This document shows, piece by piece, positions 37,631 through 46,419 of a stretch of DNA of 64,000 nt. The stretch spans positions 1-64,000 of the forward strand of contig JAEYUC010000024.1 in NCBI GenBank assembly GCA_023433705.1, in the 5' to 3' direction. The notes beneath the pieces are model-generated. The model was not told the DNA's origin, did no database searches, and worked only from the letters and a program-made list of their open reading frames with translations. Origin of the DNA: Pseudomonadota bacterium (GTDB lineage: Bacteria > Pseudomonadota > Gammaproteobacteria > Steroidobacterales > Steroidobacteraceae). Made by a program: the position numbers and the translations under genes. Every line of letters starts with the position of its first letter. The first letter of the stretch is position 1.

Positions 37631-38781
37631 GTCCGGCCGGGATGCGCGTCGAGCTCATCTCCCGGCGTTCAGACATCCCGCTCGACGCCGAGCGCTGGAA
37701 CGCGCTCGTTGCCGACAACGAGACGAATACCGTGTTCCAGACCTACGAGTGGTTCGACTCGTGGTGGCAGGCGTTCGGCAAGGGGCGCGAGCTGTTCTTC
37801 CTCGTGGTTCGTGAAGGAGACGAAATCGTCGGGTTCGCGCCGCTGATGCGCCGACGCAGCGTGTATGGCTGGCGGCTGCTCGAGTTCGTGGGCACCGGCA
37901 ATTCCGATTACCAGGACTTCATCCTCCCGAAGGACAAGCCGCGCGCGATGGCGGCGATCTGCCGCTTCCTGCATTCGAAGTGGTGGAAGTGGGATCGTTT
38001 CGCGCTCGCGAACCTTCCCGGACATTCCTCGAGCGTCGCATTGCTGACCGCCGCGGCGCGCGACATCGGCCTGCGGCTCGTCGACGAGATCCACGTGCCG
38101 TGCCCGGCGATCGACTTCGCGGCGGATTCGCAGCGCGCGCGGCACATGATCGACAAGTACAGTCTGCGCCGGCCGCTCAACTGGTTTCGCAAACACGGCA
38201 ATCTCACGTTCCGGCACGTCACCTCCGTCGAGGAACTCGAACGCCTGTTGCCGGTGTTTTTCGACCAGCACCGGCAGCGCTGGGCCCACGTGGGCAAGCC
38301 GAGCCTGTTCGCGAACGCGGGCCAGGTGCGTTTCTACGAATTGCTCGCGCACGGGCTGCACGCGCGCGGCTGGCTGCAATTCTCCGTGGTCGAGCTCGAT
38401 GGAGCGCCGATCGCGTTCCACTACGGGTTCGATTACGCGGGTTGTGTCACCTGGTACAAGCCGGCGTTCTCCATCCAGTACGCCGAACATTCCCCGGGGT
38501 TGCTGCTCACGCGCCAGCTCATCGAAGACTGTCTCGCGCGCTCGCGTCGCGAGCTCGACTTCACGATCGGCGACGAGGCGTTCAAGACGCGCTTCGCGAG
38601 CACCTGCCGATTCAACGTGTATCTCGGGATTTATCACGGTCCCGTGAGTTTCGGCGTCGCGATCGGTGTCACCCGGTTGCGCAAGTTCGCGGGGTGGGTG
38701 CTGCGCAGGATGCGTTCTGTCGTGCCGCACCCGGTGCCGGCCACGCGAATTTCGGTGCCGCCCGGAAGAGGCGCCGCGTGA
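37627..38781 (+). CDS. GNAT/FemAB-like protein (CelD/BcsL type) of EPS locus
   Basis: 384 residues. An Acetyltransf_6-type domain spans ~40-350; marks are NTVFQTYEWFDSWW, FLVVREGDEIVGFAPL, and AIAFHYGFDYAGCVTWYKP. The tail RFNVYLGIYHGPVS precedes a basic C-terminus. These proteins transfer acyl or aminoacyl groups onto cell-surface polymers or sugars; in this locus it probably decorates the EPS. It overlaps the deacetylase by ATGA and the next glycosyltransferase by GTGA. Confidence 0.85.
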   Translation: MSPAGMRVELISRRSDIPLDAERWNALVADNETNTVFQTYEWFDSWWQAFGKGRELFFLVVREGDEIVGFAPLMRRRSVYGWRLLEFVGTGNSDYQDFILPKDKPRAMAAICRFLHSKWWKWDRFALANLPGHSSSVALLTAAARDIGLRLVDEIHVPCPAIDFAADSQRARHMIDKYSLRRPLNWFRKHGNLTFRHVTSVEELERLLPVFFDQHRQRWAHVGKPSLFANAGQVRFYELLAHGLHARGWLQFSVVELDGAPIAFHYGFDYAGCVTWYKPAFSIQYAEHSPGLLLTRQLIEDCLARSRRELDFTIGDEAFKTRFASTCRFNVYLGIYHGPVSFGVAIGVTRLRKFAGWVLRRMRSVVPHPVPATRISVPPGRGAA

Positions 38782-39830
38782 ATACGTCGACCGGCGCCGC
38801 TGTGCCCACCGTCAGCGTCATCATCACGACCTTCAACCGCTCGGCCCTCGTCGTCGAGGCGATCGAGAGCGTGTTCGCGCAGAACTTCCGCGACTTCGAG
38901 CTCATCGTCGTGAACGACGGCTCGACGGACGATACGCGGGAAGTGCTCGCGAGGTACGGCGATCGCATCCGTTGCATCCACCAGGCGAACGCGGGGCTCA
39001 ACGCGGCGCGCAACGCCGCGATCGGGATCGCGCGCGGCGAGTTCTTCGCGCTGCTCGACGACGACGACCTGTGGGAGCCGGGCAAGCTCGAGTTGTGCGT
39101 CGCGCTCGCGCGCCGATTCCCGACCGCGGGATTCGTGTTCTCGAACTTCAACATCCTGCGCGGCAAGACCACGATCACGCGCGACGGCCTGCGCACCTGG
39201 CATCGCAACCTGCGCGATTTCGCCGAGGTGTTTCCGGTGCGCCATGATTTCGCCGCCGGCGAACTCGGCCTCGAGGCCGCGGCGCGCGAGCGTTACGCGG
39301 TGTACGAGGGCGACGTCTACGCGGATTCGCTGCCCGCGCCCTGGGTGCTGCCGGCGGCGGGTCTCGTGCGCATCGGCCGCGTGCCTCCAGGTCTCGAGTT
39401 CAACGCGGCCGATCCGACCTGCGGTGACTGGGAATATTTCGCGCGACTGTCGCATCACGCGGGTTGCGTGTTCGTCGACATCGATGCGGCCGTGAACCGC
39501 AGTCACGAGGATGCGGTGCGGCTCACGCGTTTGCCGAAGCTCGTGCAGCTCGCGCGACGCGTGGCCATGATCGAACGCATCTGGTGCGCGGATTCCACGT
39601 TCATGGCGGCGCACGGCGCCCGGGTGCGCGCGACGCTGCGCGGGGAATTGCTCGCGCTCGCGCGGGCCCAGCTCCTGTCGAACGACCGCGCCGGGGCGCG
39701 CCGTTCGCTCTCGCGCGCCATCGAACTCACCGGATCCGGCGATCGCTGGCTCGGACTCGCCGCGGCTATTCCCGGCGCCGGCATCGCCTTCCGGACGCTG
39801 TTCCAGTTGCGGAACCGCCTGCTTGATTGA
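38778..39830 (+). CDS. Family 2 glycosyltransferase
   Basis: 350 residues from a GTG start that overlaps the preceding stop (GTGA); GGAAGAGG lies six bases upstream as ribosome site. GT-A motifs are VSVIITTFNRSALVVEAI, VVNDGSTDDTREV and the metal-binding FALLDDDDLWEPGK. The C-terminal third is helical and shows no membrane span. It adds a sugar to the EPS repeat unit in the cytoplasm. Donor and acceptor cannot be told from sequence. Confidence 0.88.
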   Translation: MNTSTGAAVPTVSVIITTFNRSALVVEAIESVFAQNFRDFELIVVNDGSTDDTREVLARYGDRIRCIHQANAGLNAARNAAIGIARGEFFALLDDDDLWEPGKLELCVALARRFPTAGFVFSNFNILRGKTTITRDGLRTWHRNLRDFAEVFPVRHDFAAGELGLEAAARERYAVYEGDVYADSLPAPWVLPAAGLVRIGRVPPGLEFNAADPTCGDWEYFARLSHHAGCVFVDIDAAVNRSHEDAVRLTRLPKLVQLARRVAMIERIWCADSTFMAAHGARVRATLRGELLALARAQLLSNDRAGARRSLSRAIELTGSGDRWLGLAAAIPGAGIAFRTLFQLRNRLLD

Positions 39831-39837
39831 GCCATCC

Positions 39838-41601
39838 ATGGTCGGTCCGGCCACTGTCGTCATCGCCGCACCCTCCGGGTTCGAGGTGCGCTCGCTGCGC
39901 GACCTCGAAGAACTCGAAGCGCTCGCGGCGGCGTGGGATCGGCTCGCGGCCATGGCTTCGACCGACCCCATGCAATCGCATGCATGGTCGCTCGTCGCCG
40001 CTCGCACGCTGCACGCCGGCGACCGGCTCAATGTCATCACCGTGCATCGCGGATCGCAGCTCGCGGCCGTTGCGCCGCTGGTCGAGGTGCGGCGGCGCGG
40101 CGGCCGATGGCTCGAGTTCCTGGGCGGCGATCGCCTCTACGAGCCGATGCGCCTGCTCGCCGAGTCCGACGCCGCGCGCGCGGTGTTGTGCCGGGAGATC
40201 GCGCGGCAGCGAAGGCCGATGCTGCTGCAAAGGCTGGATCGCGGGGAATGGACGGCGGAACTGCGGCGACAGGCGCGCGGCCGTGGGGTCGCACTGACCG
40301 CGCGCAGCAGCCCATGCCTGCGGGTCGACCTCGCCGATGGCTTCGATGCGCTCGTCGCGCGGCTGTCCACCGAGCGCGCCTCCACGTTGCGCCGCAAGCG
40401 CCGGCAGCTCGAGCGGGCCGGGGAAGTGCGCTTCGAAAGCCTGCAACCGACGCCTGCGCAGGTGGACCAGGTTTTGCGCGAAGCCTTCGAAGTCGAATCG
40501 CGCGGCTGGAAAGGGGAGGCGGGCAGCGCGGTGCTCTCGCAACCGGACCTGCAGGAATTCTTCCGCGGCATCGCCGCGCATTTCGCCGCGAGCGGCGCGC
40601 TGCTGGTACGGCGCCTGCTCGTGGGCGGGGAAGCCGCGGCGGTGAACCTCGGCGTCGTGCACGCAAATCGTTATTACGAGCTCAAGATCGGCTTCGACGA
40701 GAAGTGGGCGCGGCACTCGCCCGGCGTGCTCCTGACACTCGAATGCCTGCGGGATGGCTGCGCGCGCGGACTGCAAGCTCACGAATTCCTCGGCTCCGCC
40801 GCCGCCTGGCAGGAGCCGTTCGCGACCGGCGAACGGTCGCTCGAGAATCTCGCGCTCTATCCATTGAACGCGGCCGGCCTGACCTGGCTCGGTCTCGACA
40901 TCGCGCGCTTCGCGTACCGGCGCGCCGCACGCCTGGCCCGCGGCGGCTTCGACTTCGCGATCCGGTTCGTCCGTTCGCTGCTCACGACGGTCGACCAGAA
41001 GCTGGCGACCTTGCGCGAGCGCTGGTTCGACTGGCGCCACTCGGTCGAAACCGTCGCGCGCGTGGCGGTGGCCGATCTGCATGACATCGACGCGCGCCTC
41101 GCGCGTCACGCCGTGCACTACGAGGCCACGTCGATCCCGAAGTTCGAGCGTGCGCTCGCGGTGGTCGGCGCGCGCGCCCACCGTTTCACCTTCATCGACC
41201 TCGGATCGGGCAAGGGTCGAGTGCTCATGTTGGCGGCCCTGCGGCCGTTCAGGCGCGTGATCGGCGTCGAACTCTCGCGTGAGCTGCACGATAACGCGGT
41301 CGCCAACGTGGCAAGATTCGCCGCGCGCAACCGGCATGCGGCCCCGATCGAATGCATTTGTGACGACGCCAGCGCCTTTGAACTGCCCGAAGGCAATCTG
41401 CTGGTGTTTCTCTACAATCCATTCGACGCGAACCTGCTGGTCAAGGTGCGCGATCGCATGCTGGCCGCGACCGGCGGCCAGCCGCGCCAACTGTGTGTCG
41501 TCTACGTCAACCCGCTCCACCATGCGTTGTTCGAGCAGGGAGACTGCTTCGAACGCGTGCATCGCGATGCGAGCTTCGCGGTGTACTGGAGGAAGAGCTG
41601 A
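39838..41601 (+). CDS. Two-domain protein: GNAT/FemAB-like acyltransferase fused to class I methyltransferase
   Basis: 587 residues from the ATG at 39838; a TTG 15 bases upstream overlaps the previous stop and is an alternative. Residues ~1-365 are an Acetyltransf_6-type domain (SHAWSLVAARTL, AAVNLGVVHANRYYELKIG). A ~35-residue basic helical linker follows. Residues ~400-587 are a Rossmann methyltransferase: FIDLGSGKGRVLML is motif I, with a second region VIGVELSRELHDNA and LVFLYNPFD. Such fusions are uncommon. The likely role is two-step decoration of EPS sugars, an inference from context. It overlaps the asparagine-synthase-like gene by one base (TGATG). Confidence 0.8.
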   Translation: MVGPATVVIAAPSGFEVRSLRDLEELEALAAAWDRLAAMASTDPMQSHAWSLVAARTLHAGDRLNVITVHRGSQLAAVAPLVEVRRRGGRWLEFLGGDRLYEPMRLLAESDAARAVLCREIARQRRPMLLQRLDRGEWTAELRRQARGRGVALTARSSPCLRVDLADGFDALVARLSTERASTLRRKRRQLERAGEVRFESLQPTPAQVDQVLREAFEVESRGWKGEAGSAVLSQPDLQEFFRGIAAHFAASGALLVRRLLVGGEAAAVNLGVVHANRYYELKIGFDEKWARHSPGVLLTLECLRDGCARGLQAHEFLGSAAAWQEPFATGERSLENLALYPLNAAGLTWLGLDIARFAYRRAARLARGGFDFAIRFVRSLLTTVDQKLATLRERWFDWRHSVETVARVAVADLHDIDARLARHAVHYEATSIPKFERALAVVGARAHRFTFIDLGSGKGRVLMLAALRPFRRVIGVELSRELHDNAVANVARFAARNRHAAPIECICDDASAFELPEGNLLVFLYNPFDANLLVKVRDRMLAATGGQPRQLCVVYVNPLHHALFEQGDCFERVHRDASFAVYWRKS

Positions 41602-43526
41602 TGTGTGGCATTGCGGGGATCTACTTCAACGACGCGCGTGCGCCGGAAGCCGCGCGCCTCGAGCGCATGGTCGGCGCGATCCCGCATCGCGGACCCGACG
41701 GCACTGGTTATCACATCGAGCCCGGCGTGGGACTGGGTCACGCGCGTCTCAGCATCATCGACCTCGGCGGCGGCGCGCAGCCGATCCACAACGGCGACGA
41801 GACCACCTGGATCACGTACAACGGCGAGGTCTTCAACTACATCGAGCTGCGCGCGGAGCTGATCGCGCGCGGTCACAAGTTCCGCACGCAGAGCGACACC
41901 GAAGTCATCGTCCACGCGTACGACGAATACGGCGACGACTTCGTCGATCACCTGAACGGGCAATTCGCGTTCGCGCTGTGGGACCGCAAGCGTCGCCGGC
42001 TGCTGCTGGTGCGCGACCGCGCCGGCATCCTGCCGCTGTATTACGCGCAGATCCCCGGCGGCATCGTGTTCGCCTCCGAGGTCAAGGCGCTGCTCGCGAG
42101 CGGCCACGTGAAGGCGGCGCTCGATCCCGACGGCTTCGACGAGCTCATGACATTCTGGGCGCCGGTCGCGCCGCGCACCGTGTTCGCCGGCGTCAACATC
42201 GTGCCGCCCGGCGAAATGCTCGTGCTCGATGAGGCCGGGATGCGCCGCAGGCGTTACTGGCACTGGGAATTCCCGAACGTGGCCGATCTGCGGCGCGATC
42301 CCGCCGACAAGCTCGAAGCGGAGCTGCACCAGGTCCTCGGCGATGCGACGCAGATCCGCCTGCGCGCCGACGTGCCAGTCGGCGCCTATCTATCGGGCGG
42401 TCTCGATTCCTCGACGCTGGTCGCGCTGCTCAAGCAGCGCGTGCCGCAGACCCTGCAGACCTTCTCGATCGGATTCGACGACGCCGGGCTCGACGAGTCC
42501 GCGCACCAGCAGGCGATGGTCAAACACCTCGACACCGTGCACAACCACGTGCAGTGTTCGCTGGCGGACATCGCGAAGGCTTTCCCGCGCACGATCCTGC
42601 ATTCGGAAAGCCCGATCCTGCGCACCGCGCCGGCGCCGATGCAGTTGTTGTCGGGACTGGTGCGCCGCAATGGCGTCAAGGTGGTGCTGACGGGCGAGGG
42701 CGCCGACGAAGTCCTCGGCGGCTACGACATCTTCAAGGAGTCGAAGGTGCGCCAGTTCTGGGCGCAGCAGCCGCAGTCGAAATGGCGGCCGGGCCTGTTG
42801 AAGCGCCTGTATCCGTACCTCGACCTCACGTCCGAGCAGAGCGCGGCCTATCTCAAGGAATTCTTCGGCATCGGGCTCAACAATCCTTCCGATCCGTGTT
42901 TCTCGCACCTGCCGCGCTGGATGACGACGGCCCAGTGCAAGCTGTTCTGGTCCGACGAGTTCCGCGCGCGCACCTCGGGTGACCCGGCCGCGCGGCTGCG
43001 CGAGTCGCTGCCGGCCGAGCTCGCCGGCTGGCATCCGTTCAATCGCAGCGAGTACCTGGAGGCGAAGACCCTGCTGCCGAGTTACCTGCTCTCCTCGCAG
43101 GGCGACCGCATGCTGATGGCCAATTCGGTCGAGGGCCGGTTCCCGTTCCTCGATCACCGCCTGATCGAATTCGCGACCCGAATGCACCCGCGCTACAAGA
43201 TGCGAGTGCTTCGCGAGAAGTGGCTGCTCAAGCAAGCCATGCGGTCGGCACTGCCCGAGTCCATCCTCAACCGCCACAAACAGCCCTACCGTGCTCCCGA
43301 TGCGGCCGCTTTCCTGGGCCCATCCATGCCGGAATATGTGAAAGAACTCACAAGTGAGGCGATGATTACCCGGTACGGGTATTTCGATCCGGTCAAAGTT
43401 TCGCGATTAATCACGAAGTTGGGCCGGTCCAAGGTGCCCGCGGCACGGGACAATATGGCCTTCATAGGGGTGTTATCCACGCAGATCTGGCACGCGACGT
43501 TCGTGTCCGGCCAGACGGTGGGCTGA
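41601..43526 (+). CDS. Asparagine-synthase-type amidotransferase (AsnB family)
   Basis: 641 residues. The glutaminase domain begins MCGIAGIYF, with Cys2 as nucleophile after Met removal, and includes PHRGPDGTG and YNGEVFNY. The synthetase domain has the PP-loop SGGLDSS (265-271) and LTGEGADEVLGGYD. Standard length for the family. Members in exosortase loci (TIGR03108-like) are thought to amidate surface sugars or their carriers rather than make free Asn. It is followed by an acyl carrier protein, an acyl-AMP ligase and a NadE-like protein, an uncommon combination. Confidence 0.9.
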   Translation: MCGIAGIYFNDARAPEAARLERMVGAIPHRGPDGTGYHIEPGVGLGHARLSIIDLGGGAQPIHNGDETTWITYNGEVFNYIELRAELIARGHKFRTQSDTEVIVHAYDEYGDDFVDHLNGQFAFALWDRKRRRLLLVRDRAGILPLYYAQIPGGIVFASEVKALLASGHVKAALDPDGFDELMTFWAPVAPRTVFAGVNIVPPGEMLVLDEAGMRRRRYWHWEFPNVADLRRDPADKLEAELHQVLGDATQIRLRADVPVGAYLSGGLDSSTLVALLKQRVPQTLQTFSIGFDDAGLDESAHQQAMVKHLDTVHNHVQCSLADIAKAFPRTILHSESPILRTAPAPMQLLSGLVRRNGVKVVLTGEGADEVLGGYDIFKESKVRQFWAQQPQSKWRPGLLKRLYPYLDLTSEQSAAYLKEFFGIGLNNPSDPCFSHLPRWMTTAQCKLFWSDEFRARTSGDPAARLRESLPAELAGWHPFNRSEYLEAKTLLPSYLLSSQGDRMLMANSVEGRFPFLDHRLIEFATRMHPRYKMRVLREKWLLKQAMRSALPESILNRHKQPYRAPDAAAFLGPSMPEYVKELTSEAMITRYGYFDPVKVSRLITKLGRSKVPAARDNMAFIGVLSTQIWHATFVSGQTVG

Positions 43527-43571
43527 CATTTTTCAGGGTTTTTCGAAGGCTCAACATAGGGACGCTAGAAC

Positions 43572-43829
43572 ATGGCAGACGCGCTGAACGACCAGATCCG
43601 CAACTTCATTCTCGAGAATTACCTGTTCACGAACGACACCAAGGCGCTCGGCCTCGACGACTCGCTGCTGGGCCGCGGCATCGTGGACTCGACGGGCATG
43701 CTCGAGATCATCTTCTTCATCGAAGAGCAGCTCGGGGTGAAGGTCAAGGACGATGAAATGATCCCGGACAACCTGGACTCGGTGAACAAGATCGCGGCTT
43801 TCGTTTCGTCGAAGCGCCAAGCTGCCTGA
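43572..43829 (+). CDS. Acyl carrier protein
   Basis: 85 residues. The phosphopantetheine attachment serine is Ser40 in GIVDSTGMLEI; the usual DSL is DST here, as in several secondary-metabolism carriers. The helices around it (IIFFIEEQLGVKVKDDEM) are typical. It lies between the AsnB-like enzyme and the acyl-AMP ligase, so it probably carries the acyl group activated by that ligase. The predicted start is preceded by an AGGGACGC ribosome site. Confidence 0.88.
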   Translation: MADALNDQIRNFILENYLFTNDTKALGLDDSLLGRGIVDSTGMLEIIFFIEEQLGVKVKDDEMIPDNLDSVNKIAAFVSSKRQAA

Positions 43830-43851
43830 AGCGTCCGGTTCCTCGCACCGA

Positions 43852-45360
43852 ATGCACCAGTCGATCGTCCAGCACTTCGAAGAAACCGCGGCGCGTTCCG
43901 GCGCCGCGGTCGCGCTGCATTGGCGCGGAACGCGCTGGACTTATGACGAGCTTTCGCGCGCCATCGCGGCGGCGGCTTCCGGATTTCGCGAGCGCGCGCC
44001 GGAGCGTGGCGGCCGCGTCGCGCTGCTGCTGCGCAATTCGCCGCAGTACGTCGCGCTGTACTACGGCGCGCTGACGGCGGGATTGGTGGCCGTGCCGCTG
44101 AACGCGCAGGAACGCGCCAGCGTGCTGATCCGCCAGATCGAACATTGCGAGGCGCGCATCCTCGCCGGCTCGACGGATCACCCGGAGTGGCCCGCGCTGT
44201 CGCAGGCGGCCGCTTCCGCCGGCTGCACCGTGATCGCGATCGCGCCGCGCGACGATGACTCCTCGCTGGATCAATTCGTGCGCGACGTGGGCGGGCAGGG
44301 CACGCCATTCGCCGACCGGCCGAAGTCCGACGAACTCGCGAGCATCATCTATACCTCCGGGACGACCGGCCGCCCGAAGGGCGTGATGCTGAGCCACGGC
44401 AATCTCGCCGCCAACTCGGCGGCCATCATCAACTATCTATCGCTCACGCCGGCCGACCGCGGCCTGTGCGTGCTGCCGTTCCATTTCTCGTACGGCAACT
44501 CCGTGTTGCACACGCACCTGCTGGCCGGCGCGGAACTCGTGATCGAGGACAACCTCGCGTTCCCGCACCTGACCGTGCAACGCATGCAGGCCGAGGCGAT
44601 CACCGGCTTCGCGGGCGTGCCGTCCACGTTCGCGCTGTTGCTCGGTCGCGTGAATTTCAAGGAATACGACCTTTCGAAGCTGCGTTATCTCACGCAGGCC
44701 GGCGGCGGCATGGCGAAGCCGCTCATCGAACGCCTGCGCGCCGAGCTGCCGCGCGTGGCGTTGTTCATCATGTACGGACAGACCGAGGCCACCGCGCGCC
44801 TGTCCTATCTGCCGGCCGAGGACCTCGCCGAGAAGCTAGGCTCCGTCGGCCTGCCCGTCGACGGCATCGAAATCCAGGTGCAGCTCGACGGGCGTCCCGT
44901 GAAGGCCGGCGAGATCGGGGAGATCTGCGCGCGTGGCGCCAGCATCATGCAGGGCTACTGGAAGGATCCCGCCGCGACACGAGAAGTGATGCGCGACGGC
45001 TGGCTGCGCACCGGCGATCTCGGCCACCTCGACGAGGACGGCTACCTGTTCATCGACGGCCGCACGGTCGACATGATCAAGGTCGGCGCGTTCCGCGTGA
45101 GCCCGCAGGAAGTCGAGGAAGTGATCGCCGCCGTGCCCGGCGTCGAGGAAGTCTGCGCGGCCGCGATGCCCGACGAACTGCTCGGCCAGGCCGTGAAGGC
45201 TGTGATCGTCAAGCGCGAAGGCGCCGACGTAGACGAGCGTGCCGTCAAGGCGTACTGCCGCCAGAACCTGGCGGCTTACAAGGTTCCCAAGCTGGTGGAG
45301 TTCGTGAGCGTCATGCCGCGCACCGCCTCCGGCAAGATCCAGCGGTTCAAGCTGGCCTGA
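43852..45360 (+). CDS. Acyl-CoA/acyl-ACP synthetase (AMP-forming)
   Basis: 502 residues. The adenylate-forming motifs are IIYTSGTTGRPKGVMLSHGN, MYGQTEATARLSYLP, DGWLRTGDLGHLDEDGY and the catalytic Lys region RTASGKIQRFKL. A second member of the family is encoded at the right edge of the window. It likely loads an acyl or aminoacyl group onto the carrier protein encoded 23 bases upstream, by context. The substrate cannot be told from sequence. Confidence 0.9.
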   Translation: MHQSIVQHFEETAARSGAAVALHWRGTRWTYDELSRAIAAAASGFRERAPERGGRVALLLRNSPQYVALYYGALTAGLVAVPLNAQERASVLIRQIEHCEARILAGSTDHPEWPALSQAAASAGCTVIAIAPRDDDSSLDQFVRDVGGQGTPFADRPKSDELASIIYTSGTTGRPKGVMLSHGNLAANSAAIINYLSLTPADRGLCVLPFHFSYGNSVLHTHLLAGAELVIEDNLAFPHLTVQRMQAEAITGFAGVPSTFALLLGRVNFKEYDLSKLRYLTQAGGGMAKPLIERLRAELPRVALFIMYGQTEATARLSYLPAEDLAEKLGSVGLPVDGIEIQVQLDGRPVKAGEIGEICARGASIMQGYWKDPAATREVMRDGWLRTGDLGHLDEDGYLFIDGRTVDMIKVGAFRVSPQEVEEVIAAVPGVEEVCAAAMPDELLGQAVKAVIVKREGADVDERAVKAYCRQNLAAYKVPKLVEFVSVMPRTASGKIQRFKLA

Positions 45361-45396
45361 CCCATTCCGCAAGAAGTGCAATAACCAGAGGTTTTC

Positions 45397-46377
45397 ATGG
45401 CGTTCGACGCAAACGTTCTCGATATGGACAACGACAAGGTCATCGACCGCATCTGCACGCGGTTGCGCGAGATCCTTGCGAAGGACGTGGGCAAGCGCGG
45501 CTACGTGGTCGCGATGTCGGGCGGCATCGACTCCTCGGTGAGCTCGGCGCTGTGCGTGAAGGCGCTCGGCAAGGAACGCGTCTACGGCATCATGCTGCCC
45601 GAGAAGGATTCCTCGGGATTCTCGACGGCCCGTGGCAAGCAGCTCGCCGAACATCTCGGCATCCGCTACGAAGTGTTCGACATCGCGCCGGCGCTCGAGG
45701 GCATCGGCTGTTATCGTCAGCGCGACGAAGCGATCCGCCGCGTGTTCCCCGAATACGGCGACGGCTGGAAGAACAAGATCGTGATCAAAGGCGGCCTCGA
45801 GGGCCGCATCAACCACTTCGAGCTCGTGGTGCAGACGCCCGCGGGTGAGTTGAAGACCGCGCGACTGCCGCTGCCGGAGTACCTGCAGATCGTCGCCGCG
45901 ACCAATCATAAACAGCGGATCCGCAAGACGGTCGAGTACTACCACGCCGACCGCCTGAACTACGCCGTGATCGGTACACCGAACCGGCTCGAATACGACC
46001 AGGGCTTCTTCGTGAAGAACGGCGACGGCAGCGCGGACGTGAAGCCGATCGCGCACCTGTACAAGTCGCAGGTCTATGCCCTCGCGCGCCACATGAAGCT
46101 GCCGAAGGAAATCTGCGAGGCCACGCCGACCACGGATACCTACAGCCTCGCGCAGGGCCAGGACGAGTTCTATTTCGCGCTGCCATACGCGCAGATGGAT
46201 CTGGCGCTGTACGCGCTCAACAACGGTCATGGTGCGAAAGAGCTGGCCGGCGCGCTCAAGATCACCGAGGCGCAGGCGGAGCACGTGTTCAAGGACATCG
46301 AGGCCAAGCGCAAGACGACGCGTTACCTGCATCTCAAGCCCGTGCTCGTGGAGCCGGTCACGGAGCTCAAACTCTGA
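45397..46377 (+). CDS. NAD synthetase-like PP-loop amidotransferase (NadE-related)
   Basis: 326 residues. The PP-loop SGGIDSS is at 41-47, and LPEKDSSGFS, YAVIGTPNRLEYDQGFF, HLYKSQVYALARHM and EATPTTDTYSLAQGQDE follow the NadE fold. There is no glutaminase domain, so it needs free ammonia. In the middle of an EPS locus, next to AsnB-like, ACP and acyl-AMP ligase genes, it is more likely a specialised ATP-dependent amidating enzyme than the housekeeping NadE. That is an inference; it could be a true NAD synthetase moved here. Confidence 0.82.
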   Translation: MAFDANVLDMDNDKVIDRICTRLREILAKDVGKRGYVVAMSGGIDSSVSSALCVKALGKERVYGIMLPEKDSSGFSTARGKQLAEHLGIRYEVFDIAPALEGIGCYRQRDEAIRRVFPEYGDGWKNKIVIKGGLEGRINHFELVVQTPAGELKTARLPLPEYLQIVAATNHKQRIRKTVEYYHADRLNYAVIGTPNRLEYDQGFFVKNGDGSADVKPIAHLYKSQVYALARHMKLPKEICEATPTTDTYSLAQGQDEFYFALPYAQMDLALYALNNGHGAKELAGALKITEAQAEHVFKDIEAKRKTTRYLHLKPVLVEPVTELKL

Positions 46378-46419
46378 ACCGCGCGCCGCGGCGCGAGTGA
46401 CGAGGCTTCGGTAGAGGCC

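Noticed and set aside
35105..43490. TGGCAC-like and TTGC-like words inside coding sequence
   Set aside because: Spacing or -12 element is wrong and they lie inside genes.
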